Shown here piece after piece: positions 43,462 through 52,390 of a stretch of DNA of 64,000 nucleotides. Both the position numbers and the translations under genes were made by a program. The DNA lies in assembly GCF_003697345.1 (NCBI RefSeq), contig NZ_RFLY01000009.1, positions 46,741 through 110,740 on the forward strand, read 5' to 3'. The notes beneath the pieces are model-generated. The model did no database searches, was not told the DNA's origin, and saw only the letters and a list, made by a program, of their open reading frames with translations. The DNA is from Solilutibacter pythonis. GTDB taxonomy: Bacteria > Pseudomonadota > Gammaproteobacteria > Xanthomonadales > Xanthomonadaceae. How positions within the stretch are numbered: the first letter of the stretch is position 1; each line of letters starts with the position of its first letter.

Positions 43462-45575
43462 CCGGCATCGGGAAACCCAGCGCCGCGATCAGGCGCGCCT
43501 TGTGGCGCTCGCTACTGTGGCTTGCGGCGCTGCTTACGCTGTCGCTTCCGGCCCACGCGCAGGTGCGGGCGTCGCTGGTGGCCGCCGATGGATCGGCGCG
43601 AGCGGGCCAGCCTTTCGTCGTCGCGCTCAAACTTGAGCATGCTCCGCGCTGGCACACGTTCTGGCGGAACGCGGGCACCGGCCTGCCCACCCGGATCGAA
43701 TGGTCGTTGCCCGCTGGCTGGCGCGCGGGCGGGATCGAATGGCCGACGCCTACGCTCATCCGCGACAAGCAGGGCATGGTGTCCGGGCACGGCTATGCGG
43801 ACACCACCTACCTGGCCGTCTCGCTGATGCCGCCGAAGGACCTCGGGCCGGGCGAGGTCGTCACGCTCGGCGCGCGCGCCGACTGGCTGATGTGCGATGT
43901 CGAATGCATACCGGGCAAGCAGCTCTTGTCGCTCATGGTGCCCGTATCGGACGAACCGCCAGCACCGAATATGGAAGTGCGCGAGGCGCTCAAACGACGT
44001 TCGATGCCCGCCGACGCGACGGGCTGGACGCTGGCCGCCAGCCGCGACTCCGCCAGAGTGACGTTGCACGCGGCCGCGCCGGGCGGCGAAATGAAGGATC
44101 TGCATTTCTTCCCGCTGGATGACTTCATTGCCTACAAGCAGCCACAGACCAGCGCCAGCCGCGCCAACCGCGCATTGCTGAAGATCGCCGTCGATCCCGA
44201 AGAAACGCCGCCCGCGCAGGCGCGTCTACGCGGCGTGCTGGCGTATACCGACGTGGCAGGGGCGTATCGCGGCGTGCAGGTCGACGTGCCGTTTCAGGCG
44301 CCCGCCGCCGCGACCCGGGCCGCCGGCACCGGCGCGCTGGCGGCCGGTGGCGGGGAAAATGCCGGCCCGGCCGGGCTTACCGCCACGCTGCTGGTGTTCG
44401 CGCTGCTTGGCGGACTGATCCTCAACCTGATGCCGTGCGTGTTCCCGGTGCTGGGGCTGAAGGTCGTCGGGTTCGTCGAACAGGCCGGGCGCGCGCGCCG
44501 CAAGGTGATGCTGCATGCACTTTCGTTCACCACCGGCGTGCTGCTTTCGTTCTGGGCGCTGGCCGGCGTGCTGGCGGTGCTGCGCGCCAGCGGGCGGGAG
44601 CTGGGCTGGGGTTTCCAGTTGCAGTCGGCGCCGTTCGTCTTCTCGCTGGCGGTGCTGCTGCTGGTGTTCGCGCTCAATCTCGGCGGCCTGCTCGAAATCG
44701 GTGTGCGCGCCACGTCGGTCGGTTCGCGCCTGCAACTCAAGCAGGGCGTGGCCGGCTCGTTCTTCTCCGGCGTGCTCGCCACCGTCGTGGCGACGCCTTG
44801 CAGCGCGCCGTTCCTGGCGCCCGCGCTGGGCGCGGCCTTGACGCTGCCGGTGGCCCAGTCGTTCGTGCTGTTCACCTTGATCGCGCTCGGCCTGTCGCTG
44901 CCTTATCTGCTGCTGTCGGCGTTTCCGCAGTTGGTGGCGTTGCTGCCGCGGCCCGGCAGATGGATGGAAAGTTTCAAGCAGGCGATGGCCTTCCCGCTCT
45001 ATGCGACCGCTGGATACCTTCTGTGGGTGCTGGCCGGGCAGCTCGAAGAACCGGCGCTGCTCAACGCGATACTGGCGTTGGTGCTGGTGGCGCTGGCCGC
45101 GTGGATCTATGGCCGGTTCGGTTTCGCCGGCCGTCGCGGCGGCCTGGCGGTGGCGCTGGCCGCGGCCACCTTCGCCGGCGCGCTGTGGCTGGGGTGGCCG
45201 CGCGCGGCGAAACCCGAAGCGGTGGCATGGGAGCCGTGGAGCGTCGAGCGGGTGGCCGAGTTGCAGGCCGAAGGCCGCGGCATCTACGTGGATTTCACCG
45301 CGCGCTGGTGCGCGACCTGCCAGGTCAACAAGAAAGTCGTGTTCGCATCCCGGGACGTGACCGATTACTTCCGCCGGCACGACATCGTCGCGCTCAAGGC
45401 CGACTGGACCAACAACGATCCCGCGATCACCGCTGAGCTTGCGAAGTGGAACCGGAGCGCGGTGCCGTTCAACCTGGTTTACCGCCCCGGTGACGTGCGG
45501 CCGCTGCCGTTACCCGAGCTGCTTACCCCCGCCATTGTGCTCGATGCCTTCGAGCAGGGCGACGCATCGCCATGA
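43458..45575 (+). CDS. DsbD/ScsB-like thiol:disulfide electron transporter
   Basis: Moves reducing power from cytoplasmic thioredoxin to the periplasm. The 705-residue protein has a signal (LSLPAHAQV), an N-terminal periplasmic domain with C146-x3-C150 (LMCDVECIPG), eight hydrophobic helices with LMPCVFPVLGLK and VATPCSAPFLAP, and a C-terminal thioredoxin domain with WCATCQVNK. The CX3C pair and domain order favour the ScsB branch over classical DsbD (CX5C). Its ATG overlaps the stop of the TlpA-like gene, so the pair is coupled. A second DsbD lies at 55132-57495. Confidence 0.9.
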   Translation: MTGIGKPSAAIRRALWRSLLWLAALLTLSLPAHAQVRASLVAADGSARAGQPFVVALKLEHAPRWHTFWRNAGTGLPTRIEWSLPAGWRAGGIEWPTPTLIRDKQGMVSGHGYADTTYLAVSLMPPKDLGPGEVVTLGARADWLMCDVECIPGKQLLSLMVPVSDEPPAPNMEVREALKRRSMPADATGWTLAASRDSARVTLHAAAPGGEMKDLHFFPLDDFIAYKQPQTSASRANRALLKIAVDPEETPPAQARLRGVLAYTDVAGAYRGVQVDVPFQAPAAATRAAGTGALAAGGGENAGPAGLTATLLVFALLGGLILNLMPCVFPVLGLKVVGFVEQAGRARRKVMLHALSFTTGVLLSFWALAGVLAVLRASGRELGWGFQLQSAPFVFSLAVLLLVFALNLGGLLEIGVRATSVGSRLQLKQGVAGSFFSGVLATVVATPCSAPFLAPALGAALTLPVAQSFVLFTLIALGLSLPYLLLSAFPQLVALLPRPGRWMESFKQAMAFPLYATAGYLLWVLAGQLEEPALLNAILALVLVALAAWIYGRFGFAGRRGGLAVALAAATFAGALWLGWPRAAKPEAVAWEPWSVERVAELQAEGRGIYVDFTARWCATCQVNKKVVFASRDVTDYFRRHDIVALKADWTNNDPAITAELAKWNRSAVPFNLVYRPGDVRPLPLPELLTPAIVLDAFEQGDASP

Positions 45576-45630
45576 CCCGTCGCCGACCCATTGCGCGCCC
45601 GGACGGCGCACTTGACGAGAGAACGTTCCA

Positions 45631-46998
45631 ATGAAGCGATTGCATACCCTTTTCCTGTGCGCGATCTTCGTATCGTCCGCCTGTTGTGCGACGGCGGCCG
45701 AACCCGTCGGCGTGGAGGGCTACACCCACGTCAAATCGATGGGCGGCATCGACGAATATCGCCTGGACGCGAACGGCCTCACCGTGCTCGTGATGCCCAA
45801 CCCCGCCGTGCCCGTGGTCAGTTTCCAGGTGACTTACCTGGTGGGCTCGCGCAACGAAGTGACCGGCAGCACCGGCAGCACCCATCTGCTCGAACACCTG
45901 ATGTTCAAGGGCAGCAAGCATTTCAACGACGCCAAGGGCAACGGCGGCAATGCCTACCTCGAGCGGGCCGGGGCGAACTTCAACGCCACGACCTACCTCG
46001 ACCGCACCAACTACTACGCCACGCTCGGGCTCGATGCGCTGGAGGACTACATCGCCATCGAGGCGGACCGCATGCGCAACCTGCTGCTCGACGAAAAGAT
46101 GCTCAAGGACGAGATGACGGTGGTGCGCAACGAATTCGAACGGGACGAAAACGAACCGGCGCGCGCCCTCGGCAAGCAGATCTACGCCACGGTGTTCCAG
46201 GCGCATCCGTATCACCATTCGACCATCGGCTGGCGCAGCGACATCGAGAACGTACCGATGTCCAAATTGCGGGAGTTCTACGACACCTTCTACTGGCCGA
46301 ACAACGCGACCATCACGTTGGTCGGCAACATCGATACGCGGCGGGCGCTGCAATGGGTGAAGAAATACTACGGCGCGATCCCGCGCTCGCCCGCGCCGAT
46401 TCCCCAGGTCTACACGACCGAGCCGAAGCAGGAAGGGCCGCGTCGCACCGAGTTGCGGCGGGCCGGCGCCAGCGGTGTGGTGGAAATCGCCTATCGCGGC
46501 GTTTCCGCGCGCGACCCCGACGCGGCGGCGCTCAGCGTGCTGGGACTGGTGCTGAGTCAGGACAAGACCAGCCGCCTGTATCGCGCGCTCGTCGATCGCT
46601 CGCTGGCGGTGGACGTATCGGCCGGGCCGGCGCTTTTCCACGATCCCGGCATTTTCGACATCACCGTGGCGATGACGCCGGATGCCAGGCACGCGGAAGT
46701 CGAACGCATCCTGCTGGAGGAGATCGCGCGGGTGCGCCGAGAGGGCGTCACCGCTGATGAAATCCGCGCCGTCCTGGGGCCATACCGCGCCAGCCTGGCC
46801 TACCAGCGCGATGGCACCGGGGCAGCCGTGATGGGGCTGAACGAAGCCATCGCCCAGGGCGACTGGAGCCTGTTCGTGACCTTTCCCGAAGCGCTGGAGA
46901 AGGTCACGCCCGCCGACGTGCGACGCGTTGCCGCCCGATATCTCGTTGAAGACCAAAGCACCACCGGATGGTTCGTGCCCGAGGAGAAAAGCCGATGA
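45631..46998 (+). CDS. M16 zinc metallopeptidase, catalytic partner
   Basis: A 455-residue periplasmic M16 peptidase with a signal peptide (CCATAAEP). The inverted zinc motif is H85-L-L-E88-H89 (STHLLEHLMFKG) with the third ligand E168 in RNEFERDENEPA. In the C-terminal half, where family members carry an Arg/Tyr pair for substrate positioning, the text is RLYRALVDRSLAVDV, with valine where tyrosine is expected. It therefore seems to need the next protein to complete the active site. The closest known arrangement is two-subunit bacterial M16B enzymes. The stop overlaps the next start by ATGA. Confidence 0.92.
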   Translation: MKRLHTLFLCAIFVSSACCATAAEPVGVEGYTHVKSMGGIDEYRLDANGLTVLVMPNPAVPVVSFQVTYLVGSRNEVTGSTGSTHLLEHLMFKGSKHFNDAKGNGGNAYLERAGANFNATTYLDRTNYYATLGLDALEDYIAIEADRMRNLLLDEKMLKDEMTVVRNEFERDENEPARALGKQIYATVFQAHPYHHSTIGWRSDIENVPMSKLREFYDTFYWPNNATITLVGNIDTRRALQWVKKYYGAIPRSPAPIPQVYTTEPKQEGPRRTELRRAGASGVVEIAYRGVSARDPDAAALSVLGLVLSQDKTSRLYRALVDRSLAVDVSAGPALFHDPGIFDITVAMTPDARHAEVERILLEEIARVRREGVTADEIRAVLGPYRASLAYQRDGTGAAVMGLNEAIAQGDWSLFVTFPEALEKVTPADVRRVAARYLVEDQSTTGWFVPEEKSR

Positions 46999-48350
46999 AC
47001 CTCTTTCGTAGTTCCCCCCTCGCCCGTGGTCTTTTCGCGGCCGCCCTGCTGGTCGCGGCCTGCGCCGCGCAAGCCGCTGGCATGGCCGAAAGAGTGCAGC
47101 GGACATCGGTGGCAGGCATCGACGTCATCGTCTACCCGATGCCCGTGAAGGACGTCGTTTCCGTGGTCGGCACGATGCCCCTCGGCGATGCGCAGGCGGC
47201 GGCCAAGGCGGCGAATCCCGCCGTGCCCATGCTCACCGCCATGCTGCTGGAAGCGGGCACACGCAAGCGCGATAAGGAAACGATCTCCAGCCTGCTGACT
47301 GCCCGCGGCGCCAGCGTGAACTGGCAACCCCAGGCGCGCTATCTGGGTTTCAGCGCGCGCGCGCTCAGGAAAGACCTCGATGTGGTGGTCGGTGTCGTTG
47401 CCGAAGAACTGCGCGAACCGGCGTTCTCGCCCGAGGAGTTCGCCCGGGCCCGGGCGCGGATGCAGGCGGCCGAAAAGGAAAAGCGGGAAAGCACCGGCGC
47501 GCGCGCGTTCGATGCGCTGTCGTCGGCCGTCTTTTCGCCCGACCACCCGAACGCGCCAGTGGCGAGCGAGCGCATGCTGCAAGCGCTCGCCAGCGCCACG
47601 GTCGATGAGGTCAAGGCGTTCCATCGCGCCAACTACGGCGGCCGGCACATGTCGATCGTGTTCGCTGGCGACATCGATTTGAAATCGGCCTCGGCCATGG
47701 TCGAGCGCGCGTTCGCGGGCTGGGGCGGTGGCCACGATTTCGTCCGCACGAGCGCCTCGGCCAAGACCCCCTCCGTGTACGACATTCCGATCGCGATGGC
47801 CGACAAGGCCAGTGCCACGACCGTCCTGGGCCAGGCCACCGGCCTCAGCCAGGCCGACCCGGACTATCTGCCACTGGCGATGGGAATCAATGTGCTCGGC
47901 ACCGGCATCACCGGGCGCTTGATGAGCGCGGTGCGGGTGAAGGAAGGCTTGACCTACGGAATCGACGCCGGCCACTACGGCGACGACCTGGCGGACGGGC
48001 TGTTCGCCATCGATGCGACGTTCGCCCCGGCGTTGCTCGACCGGGGCGTTTCCAGCACCCGCCGCGAACTCGAACGCTGGTGGAAGGACGGCATCACCGC
48101 CGAGGAGCTTTCCGCCCGTAAATCCAGCATGGTCGGCGGCTATCAGAACAGCCTGGCGACCACCCGTGGCATGGCCTTCATGCTGGCGCAGACGATCCGC
48201 CGGGGGCAGCCGCTGGACTGGATGGATGCGTACCCGGAACGGATTCGCGCCCTCACGCTGGCGCAGGTCAACGCCGCCATCCGCAAACACATCGACCCGA
48301 AGAAGATGGTGCTGGTGAAGGCGGGCACGCTCGCCGATCCCAAGCATTGA
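46995..48350 (+). CDS. M16-family non-zinc partner subunit
   Basis: A 451-residue M16 homologue with a signal peptide (ACAAQAAG). At the place of the zinc site it reads MLTAMLLEAGTRKR, so both histidines are lost and it cannot bind zinc. It keeps the C-terminal arginine and tyrosine (SAVRVKEGLTYG), which the first peptidase lacks. Together they form the complementary heterodimer known for bacterial and mitochondrial-type M16B enzymes. It overlaps the upstream gene by four bases. It ends the operon; degradation of an imported peptide is the likely role. Confidence 0.9.
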   Translation: MNLFRSSPLARGLFAAALLVAACAAQAAGMAERVQRTSVAGIDVIVYPMPVKDVVSVVGTMPLGDAQAAAKAANPAVPMLTAMLLEAGTRKRDKETISSLLTARGASVNWQPQARYLGFSARALRKDLDVVVGVVAEELREPAFSPEEFARARARMQAAEKEKRESTGARAFDALSSAVFSPDHPNAPVASERMLQALASATVDEVKAFHRANYGGRHMSIVFAGDIDLKSASAMVERAFAGWGGGHDFVRTSASAKTPSVYDIPIAMADKASATTVLGQATGLSQADPDYLPLAMGINVLGTGITGRLMSAVRVKEGLTYGIDAGHYGDDLADGLFAIDATFAPALLDRGVSSTRRELERWWKDGITAEELSARKSSMVGGYQNSLATTRGMAFMLAQTIRRGQPLDWMDAYPERIRALTLAQVNAAIRKHIDPKKMVLVKAGTLADPKH

Positions 48351-48727
48351 AGCGTCGCGGCGGCACGCTGGACGGCCGGGGGTTCGAATGCCTCCCCGTG
48401 GCCTGTACCGGCGTGACCGACGCCGCGCGCCGCCAAGGCGGCAAGATCGGTTTGCCGCCACCGCGCCCGTGAGCGCGGCGGGCGAACAGGCCGCATATCC
48501 GCGTCACGCCCCGGCAAGGCGCGGCGCTTTTCCCGTCACCGATACGGGAAATAAAAGGGAACCGGGGTTTTTTAGCGCGCGAGGGACGCCCCCGCCAGAG
48601 GGAGCGCCGGGTCCCATGTGTGGATGTGCGAATTGGACTATCTTCCCTGTTCCACTTTTGACCCTGGGTTGAGGCGCATCCCCGCGGGAGCCGCCGGGTC
48701 AACCCTCGCGGGGCCATGGTCACTGAT
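48351..48727. other. Intergenic stretch after the peptidase operon
   Basis: No gene is supported in these 377 bases. Two hairpins are visible: GGCGGCAA/TTGCCGCC (48437-48444, 48452-48459) and TTTCCCGT/ACGGGAAA (48529-48536, 48544-48551), the second followed 15 bases later by six Ts (48568-48573). One of them probably ends the peptidase operon. The stretch also marks the junction to the restriction-modification genes on the other strand. Confidence 0.5.
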
Positions 48728-49666
48728 TCAGGCGTAAGGCCCCAGGAAGCGCTCGCCGTCGAAATGGGTCAGATGGTCTGGTTCGTCAGCAGCCCATGCT
48801 TCCGTTTCCCAGGCAATGTCCGCGAGGTATTTGCGCATGATCGCGCGGCTCGGGAAGGCGGAGACATAGACGAGGCCCGCGGTGCTGTTCGCGAACAGCC
48901 TGGCAAGCTCGCCGTGGCGCTTGGCATCCACCGGGCCGTGCGAAGATGCGGCCTCGGCCAGGATCAACCAGTTCCGGCCCACATCGTGGAGGACCACATC
49001 GGGCAGCTTGCCGTGATCGTCCACGACGACGCCCAGCGCGGCCAGGGCGTCGCGGTCGAAGTAGCCATGTTTGTCGCCCGTGTCGCCCACGTAAAGCAAG
49101 ATGGCGCCGCGCACGAACCTGGGCGCGAACCGCTCGATGATGTCGCGGATGAGTTCGCTATGCGCGCCGGGCGACAGTGCTAACTGTCCACCAGGGATCG
49201 CAACCGGCACCTGGGCCAGGTCGCGGGCTTTGCCGTACTTCGCGGCAAGACCCGGCTGAACCTTCAAGAACGCGGTTAGGGCGGCGTTCCAGTCCTTGCT
49301 GCCGAACTGGCGTACCAAGGCCAGCGCCTCCGGTGAAATTTGATAGCAGTTGTCGGGACTGTTGACGGGCCTGGCCGGATCGTCCGGGTTGTACAGCACC
49401 AGGCCGGCCTCGATCATTGGGTGGAGCGAGAAGCGGCGCAGGGTTTCGCGCGAGTTCGGCGCGTAATCCTTGTCGTAGTGATCGCGCAACCATTGCATGA
49501 TGTCTACCGTGCGCCAGCGGTCTGCCCCGTCCGCGTTCGCCCATGGCGCGTTGGGGCGCAGGTTCGACAACGCCAGCAGGATGTATGCGGTGCGGTCGTT
49601 CCGTTGCGCCCGCGGCATGTTGAGCAAGGCCAGAATGCACTTGGCTTGATCTATCCGCCGCCTCAT
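48728..49666 (-). CDS. PstI/BsuBI-like type II restriction endonuclease
   Basis: A 312-residue endonuclease of the BsuBI/PstI family. The N-terminal part has helix-turn-helix-like text (YILLALSNLRPNAPW; RRFSLHPMIEAGLVLY). The catalytic C-terminal domain shows LLYVGDTGDKHGYFDRDAL, PDVVLHDVGRNWLILAEAAS and SHGPVDAKRHGELARLF, where Asp, Glu and Lys-like acidic/basic residues bind the metal. Family members cut CTGCAG, so that site is predicted. The ATG overlaps the methyltransferase stop (ATGA). Confidence 0.85.
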   Translation of the reverse strand: MRRRIDQAKCILALLNMPRAQRNDRTAYILLALSNLRPNAPWANADGADRWRTVDIMQWLRDHYDKDYAPNSRETLRRFSLHPMIEAGLVLYNPDDPARPVNSPDNCYQISPEALALVRQFGSKDWNAALTAFLKVQPGLAAKYGKARDLAQVPVAIPGGQLALSPGAHSELIRDIIERFAPRFVRGAILLYVGDTGDKHGYFDRDALAALGVVVDDHGKLPDVVLHDVGRNWLILAEAASSHGPVDAKRHGELARLFANSTAGLVYVSAFPSRAIMRKYLADIAWETEAWAADEPDHLTHFDGERFLGPYA

Positions 49667-51096
49667 CCCAATAACTCCCCCACGAGTCGATCGATCGCGT
49701 CCTGGTCCAGGTCGTACAGTTTCTTCGCCTTCTCGCCCAATGCTTCCAGCGTGGCGCGATCGGGGTAGCGCATGTTGCGCAGGTCGGTCGCATTGATCTG
49801 GGTATGGCCGGAGAAGCGGCGCAGGTGCTGGTCCAGCGCCGTCGAGTTGAGCCAGGCATACAGGCCCCACGCCAACGCCTCGGGTAGGCCCCGCTTGCTC
49901 GCGTGGAAGACGTTCATGTGGTTCTCGAAACCCACGCGAGAGCCGGGAAGCGCCTCGCCGGGCAGGAGGTAGGCCACCACCCGGCGGCGTTCTTCCTTGG
50001 CCGAGAAACGGCGGGTCAAAACGTAAGTGCCGGCCGGGAACAGCCAGCGTGCGGTGCGTTCATTGTCCGCGATGGCGTTGGCTTTCTTGCTTCCCTCGGC
50101 AGGCCATGCGAGGGAGGCCCCGGACAGGTGGTGCGGATAGATCAAGGGCGCGTCGCCGTGCGAGGGCATTTGACGTAGGTTCTCGCGCATACGGAAGTCC
50201 ACTACCGGCCCTGTGGAAACGGCCACGCCCAAGTCGGTGAGGGACGATGCCACCCGTGGCGTGTCCAGCGGGTCGGCAGTGCCGTCGGGCACGTGGAGAA
50301 ACAGCTCGCGGTCGCCCGGGCGGAAGATGGCCGAGTACGGCGTCGTCTCCCGGCTCAGGTCGGTGAAGCGCTCGTCGCTCGAGTGCGATACCTGGACCGG
50401 GCCTTCCTCGCCCCCGCGCTCAATGCGCAGGATGATGTTTTCCTGCAGCACCCCGTCATCGCGGAAGGCGCTGTCGCGGCTGCCGAAAAGATGAAGGTGG
50501 CGGATCGCGCCATGTGCGCGTATCCACTTCCGGAAGGGCTTGTAATAGGGGCCGTTGGCGAAGCTGCGCGGCATGATCGCCACCAACTGCCCGCCCGGAC
50601 GCAGCAGCGCCAGCGCCAAACCCACGAATGCCGAATAGAGGTTCACCGTTTCCAGGCCGGCGCGGCTGGCGGCAGCCCTGGCTTCGGAGGTGGTGGCGAT
50701 TTTCTTGTAGGGCGGGTTGAGGATGGCATGCGTGAACGGCGCCTCGCCCGCGGCGATTCGCTGTGCGGCGTGGCCCAGGAAGTCCCTGGCGTGAATGACG
50801 CTCCTGGCTGGGTAGCCGGCCAGGGTCGCGCTCAGGCGCCCACGAAGGCGGCTGTCGATCTCGTAAGCCTCCACCGTCGCCGTCGGGTCCCGCCAACGAT
50901 CGAGGACGGCGCGGCTCAGCGCGCCCAGGCCCGCGCCCGCGTCCAGCAACCGGCGCGGGCCTGGCGCGTCTGGAAACAGGGACACCATGAAACCCGCGAT
51001 ACTGTCCGGGGTCATGAACTGTCCCAGCATGGCCTTGCGGTCACGCGGGATCGCTGCATGGATGTCGTTTCGGCGGCTTTCGGCAACCTGAAGCAT
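49663..51096 (-). CDS. Adenine-specific DNA methyltransferase of the PstI type
   Basis: A 477-residue N6-adenine methyltransferase that protects host DNA. Motif I is LLDAGAGLGALSRAVLDRW, motif IV is ILNPPYKKIATT, and a SAM-domain start GQFMTPDSIAGFMVSLF is visible. The rear half (FENHMNVFHASKRGLPEAL; LNSTALDQHLRRFSGHTQIN) is the target-recognition part. Order and sequence match the M.PstI/M.BsuBI group (about 500 residues). I chose the ATG at 51096 (MLQVAESRRND); the open frame extends 42 codons further but overlaps the small gene upstream. Confidence 0.88.
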   Translation of the reverse strand: MLQVAESRRNDIHAAIPRDRKAMLGQFMTPDSIAGFMVSLFPDAPGPRRLLDAGAGLGALSRAVLDRWRDPTATVEAYEIDSRLRGRLSATLAGYPARSVIHARDFLGHAAQRIAAGEAPFTHAILNPPYKKIATTSEARAAASRAGLETVNLYSAFVGLALALLRPGGQLVAIMPRSFANGPYYKPFRKWIRAHGAIRHLHLFGSRDSAFRDDGVLQENIILRIERGGEEGPVQVSHSSDERFTDLSRETTPYSAIFRPGDRELFLHVPDGTADPLDTPRVASSLTDLGVAVSTGPVVDFRMRENLRQMPSHGDAPLIYPHHLSGASLAWPAEGSKKANAIADNERTARWLFPAGTYVLTRRFSAKEERRRVVAYLLPGEALPGSRVGFENHMNVFHASKRGLPEALAWGLYAWLNSTALDQHLRRFSGHTQINATDLRNMRYPDRATLEALGEKAKKLYDLDQDAIDRLVGELLG

Positions 51097-51128
51097 ATGG
51101 GTATGGGGTCCTGCGAACGGATACGGCG

Positions 51129-51464
51129 TCAAACCGACCGGGAGCCGAAGTGCCCCTCCTCCGGCAGTCGACGACACGTGGAGAGGCCGGACGCGTGTTC
51201 GACCATGCGCCTGAGCTCCCATTGGTGCATCGGGATCATCGTCATGCGTTGGAACTCGACGTGTGGCGATGGCTGTTCGTCATCCACTTCCACGGCTTCA
51301 ATCACCGGGTCGTCCTTGCGCGCTTTGGCGTCGTAGAGCAGCTTCATCTCGAAGCTGTAGTCCCTGCCCATGCGGTTCATGTCCTTGGCCGGGTGGCTGA
51401 CGGATTCAGTATAGGCATTGATGATGGGTCGATCGAAGTGAGCGAAGAGTTTCGTCGTGCCCAT
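51129..51464 (-). CDS. Small hypothetical protein next to the methyltransferase
   Basis: An uncharacterised 111-residue reading frame, 32 bases upstream of the methyltransferase on the same strand. It begins MGTTKLFAHFDRPIINAYTE and has an acidic middle (DPVIEAVEVDDEQPS). I recognise no domain and see no clear helix-turn-helix, so I cannot call it a controller protein. It lacks a signal peptide or membrane helix. The start is chosen for a natural-looking N-terminus; a longer frame to 51641 is in low-quality sequence. Its constant neighbourhood with the restriction genes would need comparison. Confidence 0.5.
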   Translation of the reverse strand: MGTTKLFAHFDRPIINAYTESVSHPAKDMNRMGRDYSFEMKLLYDAKARKDDPVIEAVEVDDEQPSPHVEFQRMTMIPMHQWELRRMVEHASGLSTCRRLPEEGHFGSRSV

Positions 51465-51894
51465 TGTGCACAACGGTGGAGAGGTTCTGGAGTACAGGTG
51501 CCGACTTGGCTGAGATGCTGGTCTGCCTTCTCGTGCAAGCCGTCCCAGTCGCGGCCGGGTCTCTTGATGCCGGGTCGGGTCGACAGAAGCGCTCTTTGAG
51601 CGCGCGAGTCTCCACCCAACCCGGGAAATCGGCGGAACCACTTCAGGACCCGCGCCATATCCTCGTACCTCGGATCATGCCGTCGTTTCGGTCGCGGGAG
51701 TTGCTCTTCCTTTAGCCTGAAACGTGGCGGATCGTCTTCCCGTCAAGGGCAACTTCACGGGCTGGCACGGCAAAGGTCTTGGTGAAGTTCATCTTGGCGA
51801 ATGTGGGCCAGCAAACGGGAGGTGGCTCGACGCTCGCCATCGAGACAGAAGCCCTGGAATCCAGGACTCGCGCCAGACTCCGGATACCCCAATG
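51465..51894. other. Intergenic stretch between restriction genes and roadblock operon
   Basis: Nothing firm in 430 bases. A 26-codon minus-strand frame (51712-51792) reads VALDGKTIRHVSG before its stop, but it is too short to assign. Nearby minus-strand frames read RVLKWFRRFPGLGG without a start that I trust. This could be decayed coding DNA at the edge of the restriction-modification insertion. Confidence 0.4.
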
Positions 51895-51920
51895 AAAAAG
51901 CCCGCAAACGAGTTGCGGGC
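51895..51920 (-). terminator. Terminator of the GTPase-roadblock operon
   Basis: GCCCGCAA (51900-51907) pairs with TTGCGGGC (51913-51920) around five bases. On the minus strand the stem is followed by TTTTT (51899-51895). It stands 28 bases beyond the stop of the last roadblock gene. Confidence 0.9.
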
Positions 51921-51948
51921 CGCGACCAATATCCTTGGGGGGATCGGG

Positions 51949-52308
51949 TCAGACGACCAAGTCCTTTTCGACATCGGCGGTCTTCAGGCGGGCCAGGGCC
52001 AGGTTGGCACGTTCTTTCAGCAGCACGGCGTACACGAACAGGCCCTCGCGGCTCTTGAGCGGGCGGATGATGTGGTACTGGCTGCCGAGGGTGATCAGGA
52101 TGTCTTCGATGTTTTCCTTGAGATTCAGCGATTTCATCGTTTTCATCTTGGAGCGCACCACCTCGGTGTTGCCCGCGCCGGCCAGGTCGAGGTCGATGCC
52201 CGAGCCGGTCTTGCCGAGCACGAGGCCGCTGTTGTAATCGACCAGGGCGGCGGCGATGCAGCCATCGATGGTCATGATGTTGGCGAGAGAATCTTGGATG
52301 TTGGCCAT
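51949..52308 (-). CDS. Roadblock/LC7-domain protein, distal
   Basis: A 119-residue single-domain roadblock protein (IQDSLANIMTIDGCIAAALV; YNSGLVLGKTGSG; ILITLGSQYHIIRPL). Bacterial roadblock proteins such as MglB regulate a small GTPase partner by binding its switch regions. AAAGG lies a few bases before the ATG. It follows another roadblock gene after an 82-base gap and ends at a terminator. Partner assignment is by context only. Confidence 0.88.
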   Translation of the reverse strand: MANIQDSLANIMTIDGCIAAALVDYNSGLVLGKTGSGIDLDLAGAGNTEVVRSKMKTMKSLNLKENIEDILITLGSQYHIIRPLKSREGLFVYAVLLKERANLALARLKTADVEKDLVV

Positions 52309-52390
52309 TGGGAAACCTTTTGGATGATGGGTGGCACCGGAGTGAAGAAGAAACGTCGGAACGGTGCCGTTCCCGTCGTCTCCGAAAAAC

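Noticed and set aside
48351..48727. A plus-strand frame of 94 codons (48388-48672) after the peptidase operon.
   Set aside because: Proline/arginine-rich text without a ribosome site or domain; it overlaps both hairpins.
51712..51792. Fragment of a transposase (VALDGKTIRH resembles ISAs1-like text).
   Set aside because: Only 26 codons, no further transposase motifs and no inverted repeats found around it. Chance similarity cannot be excluded.
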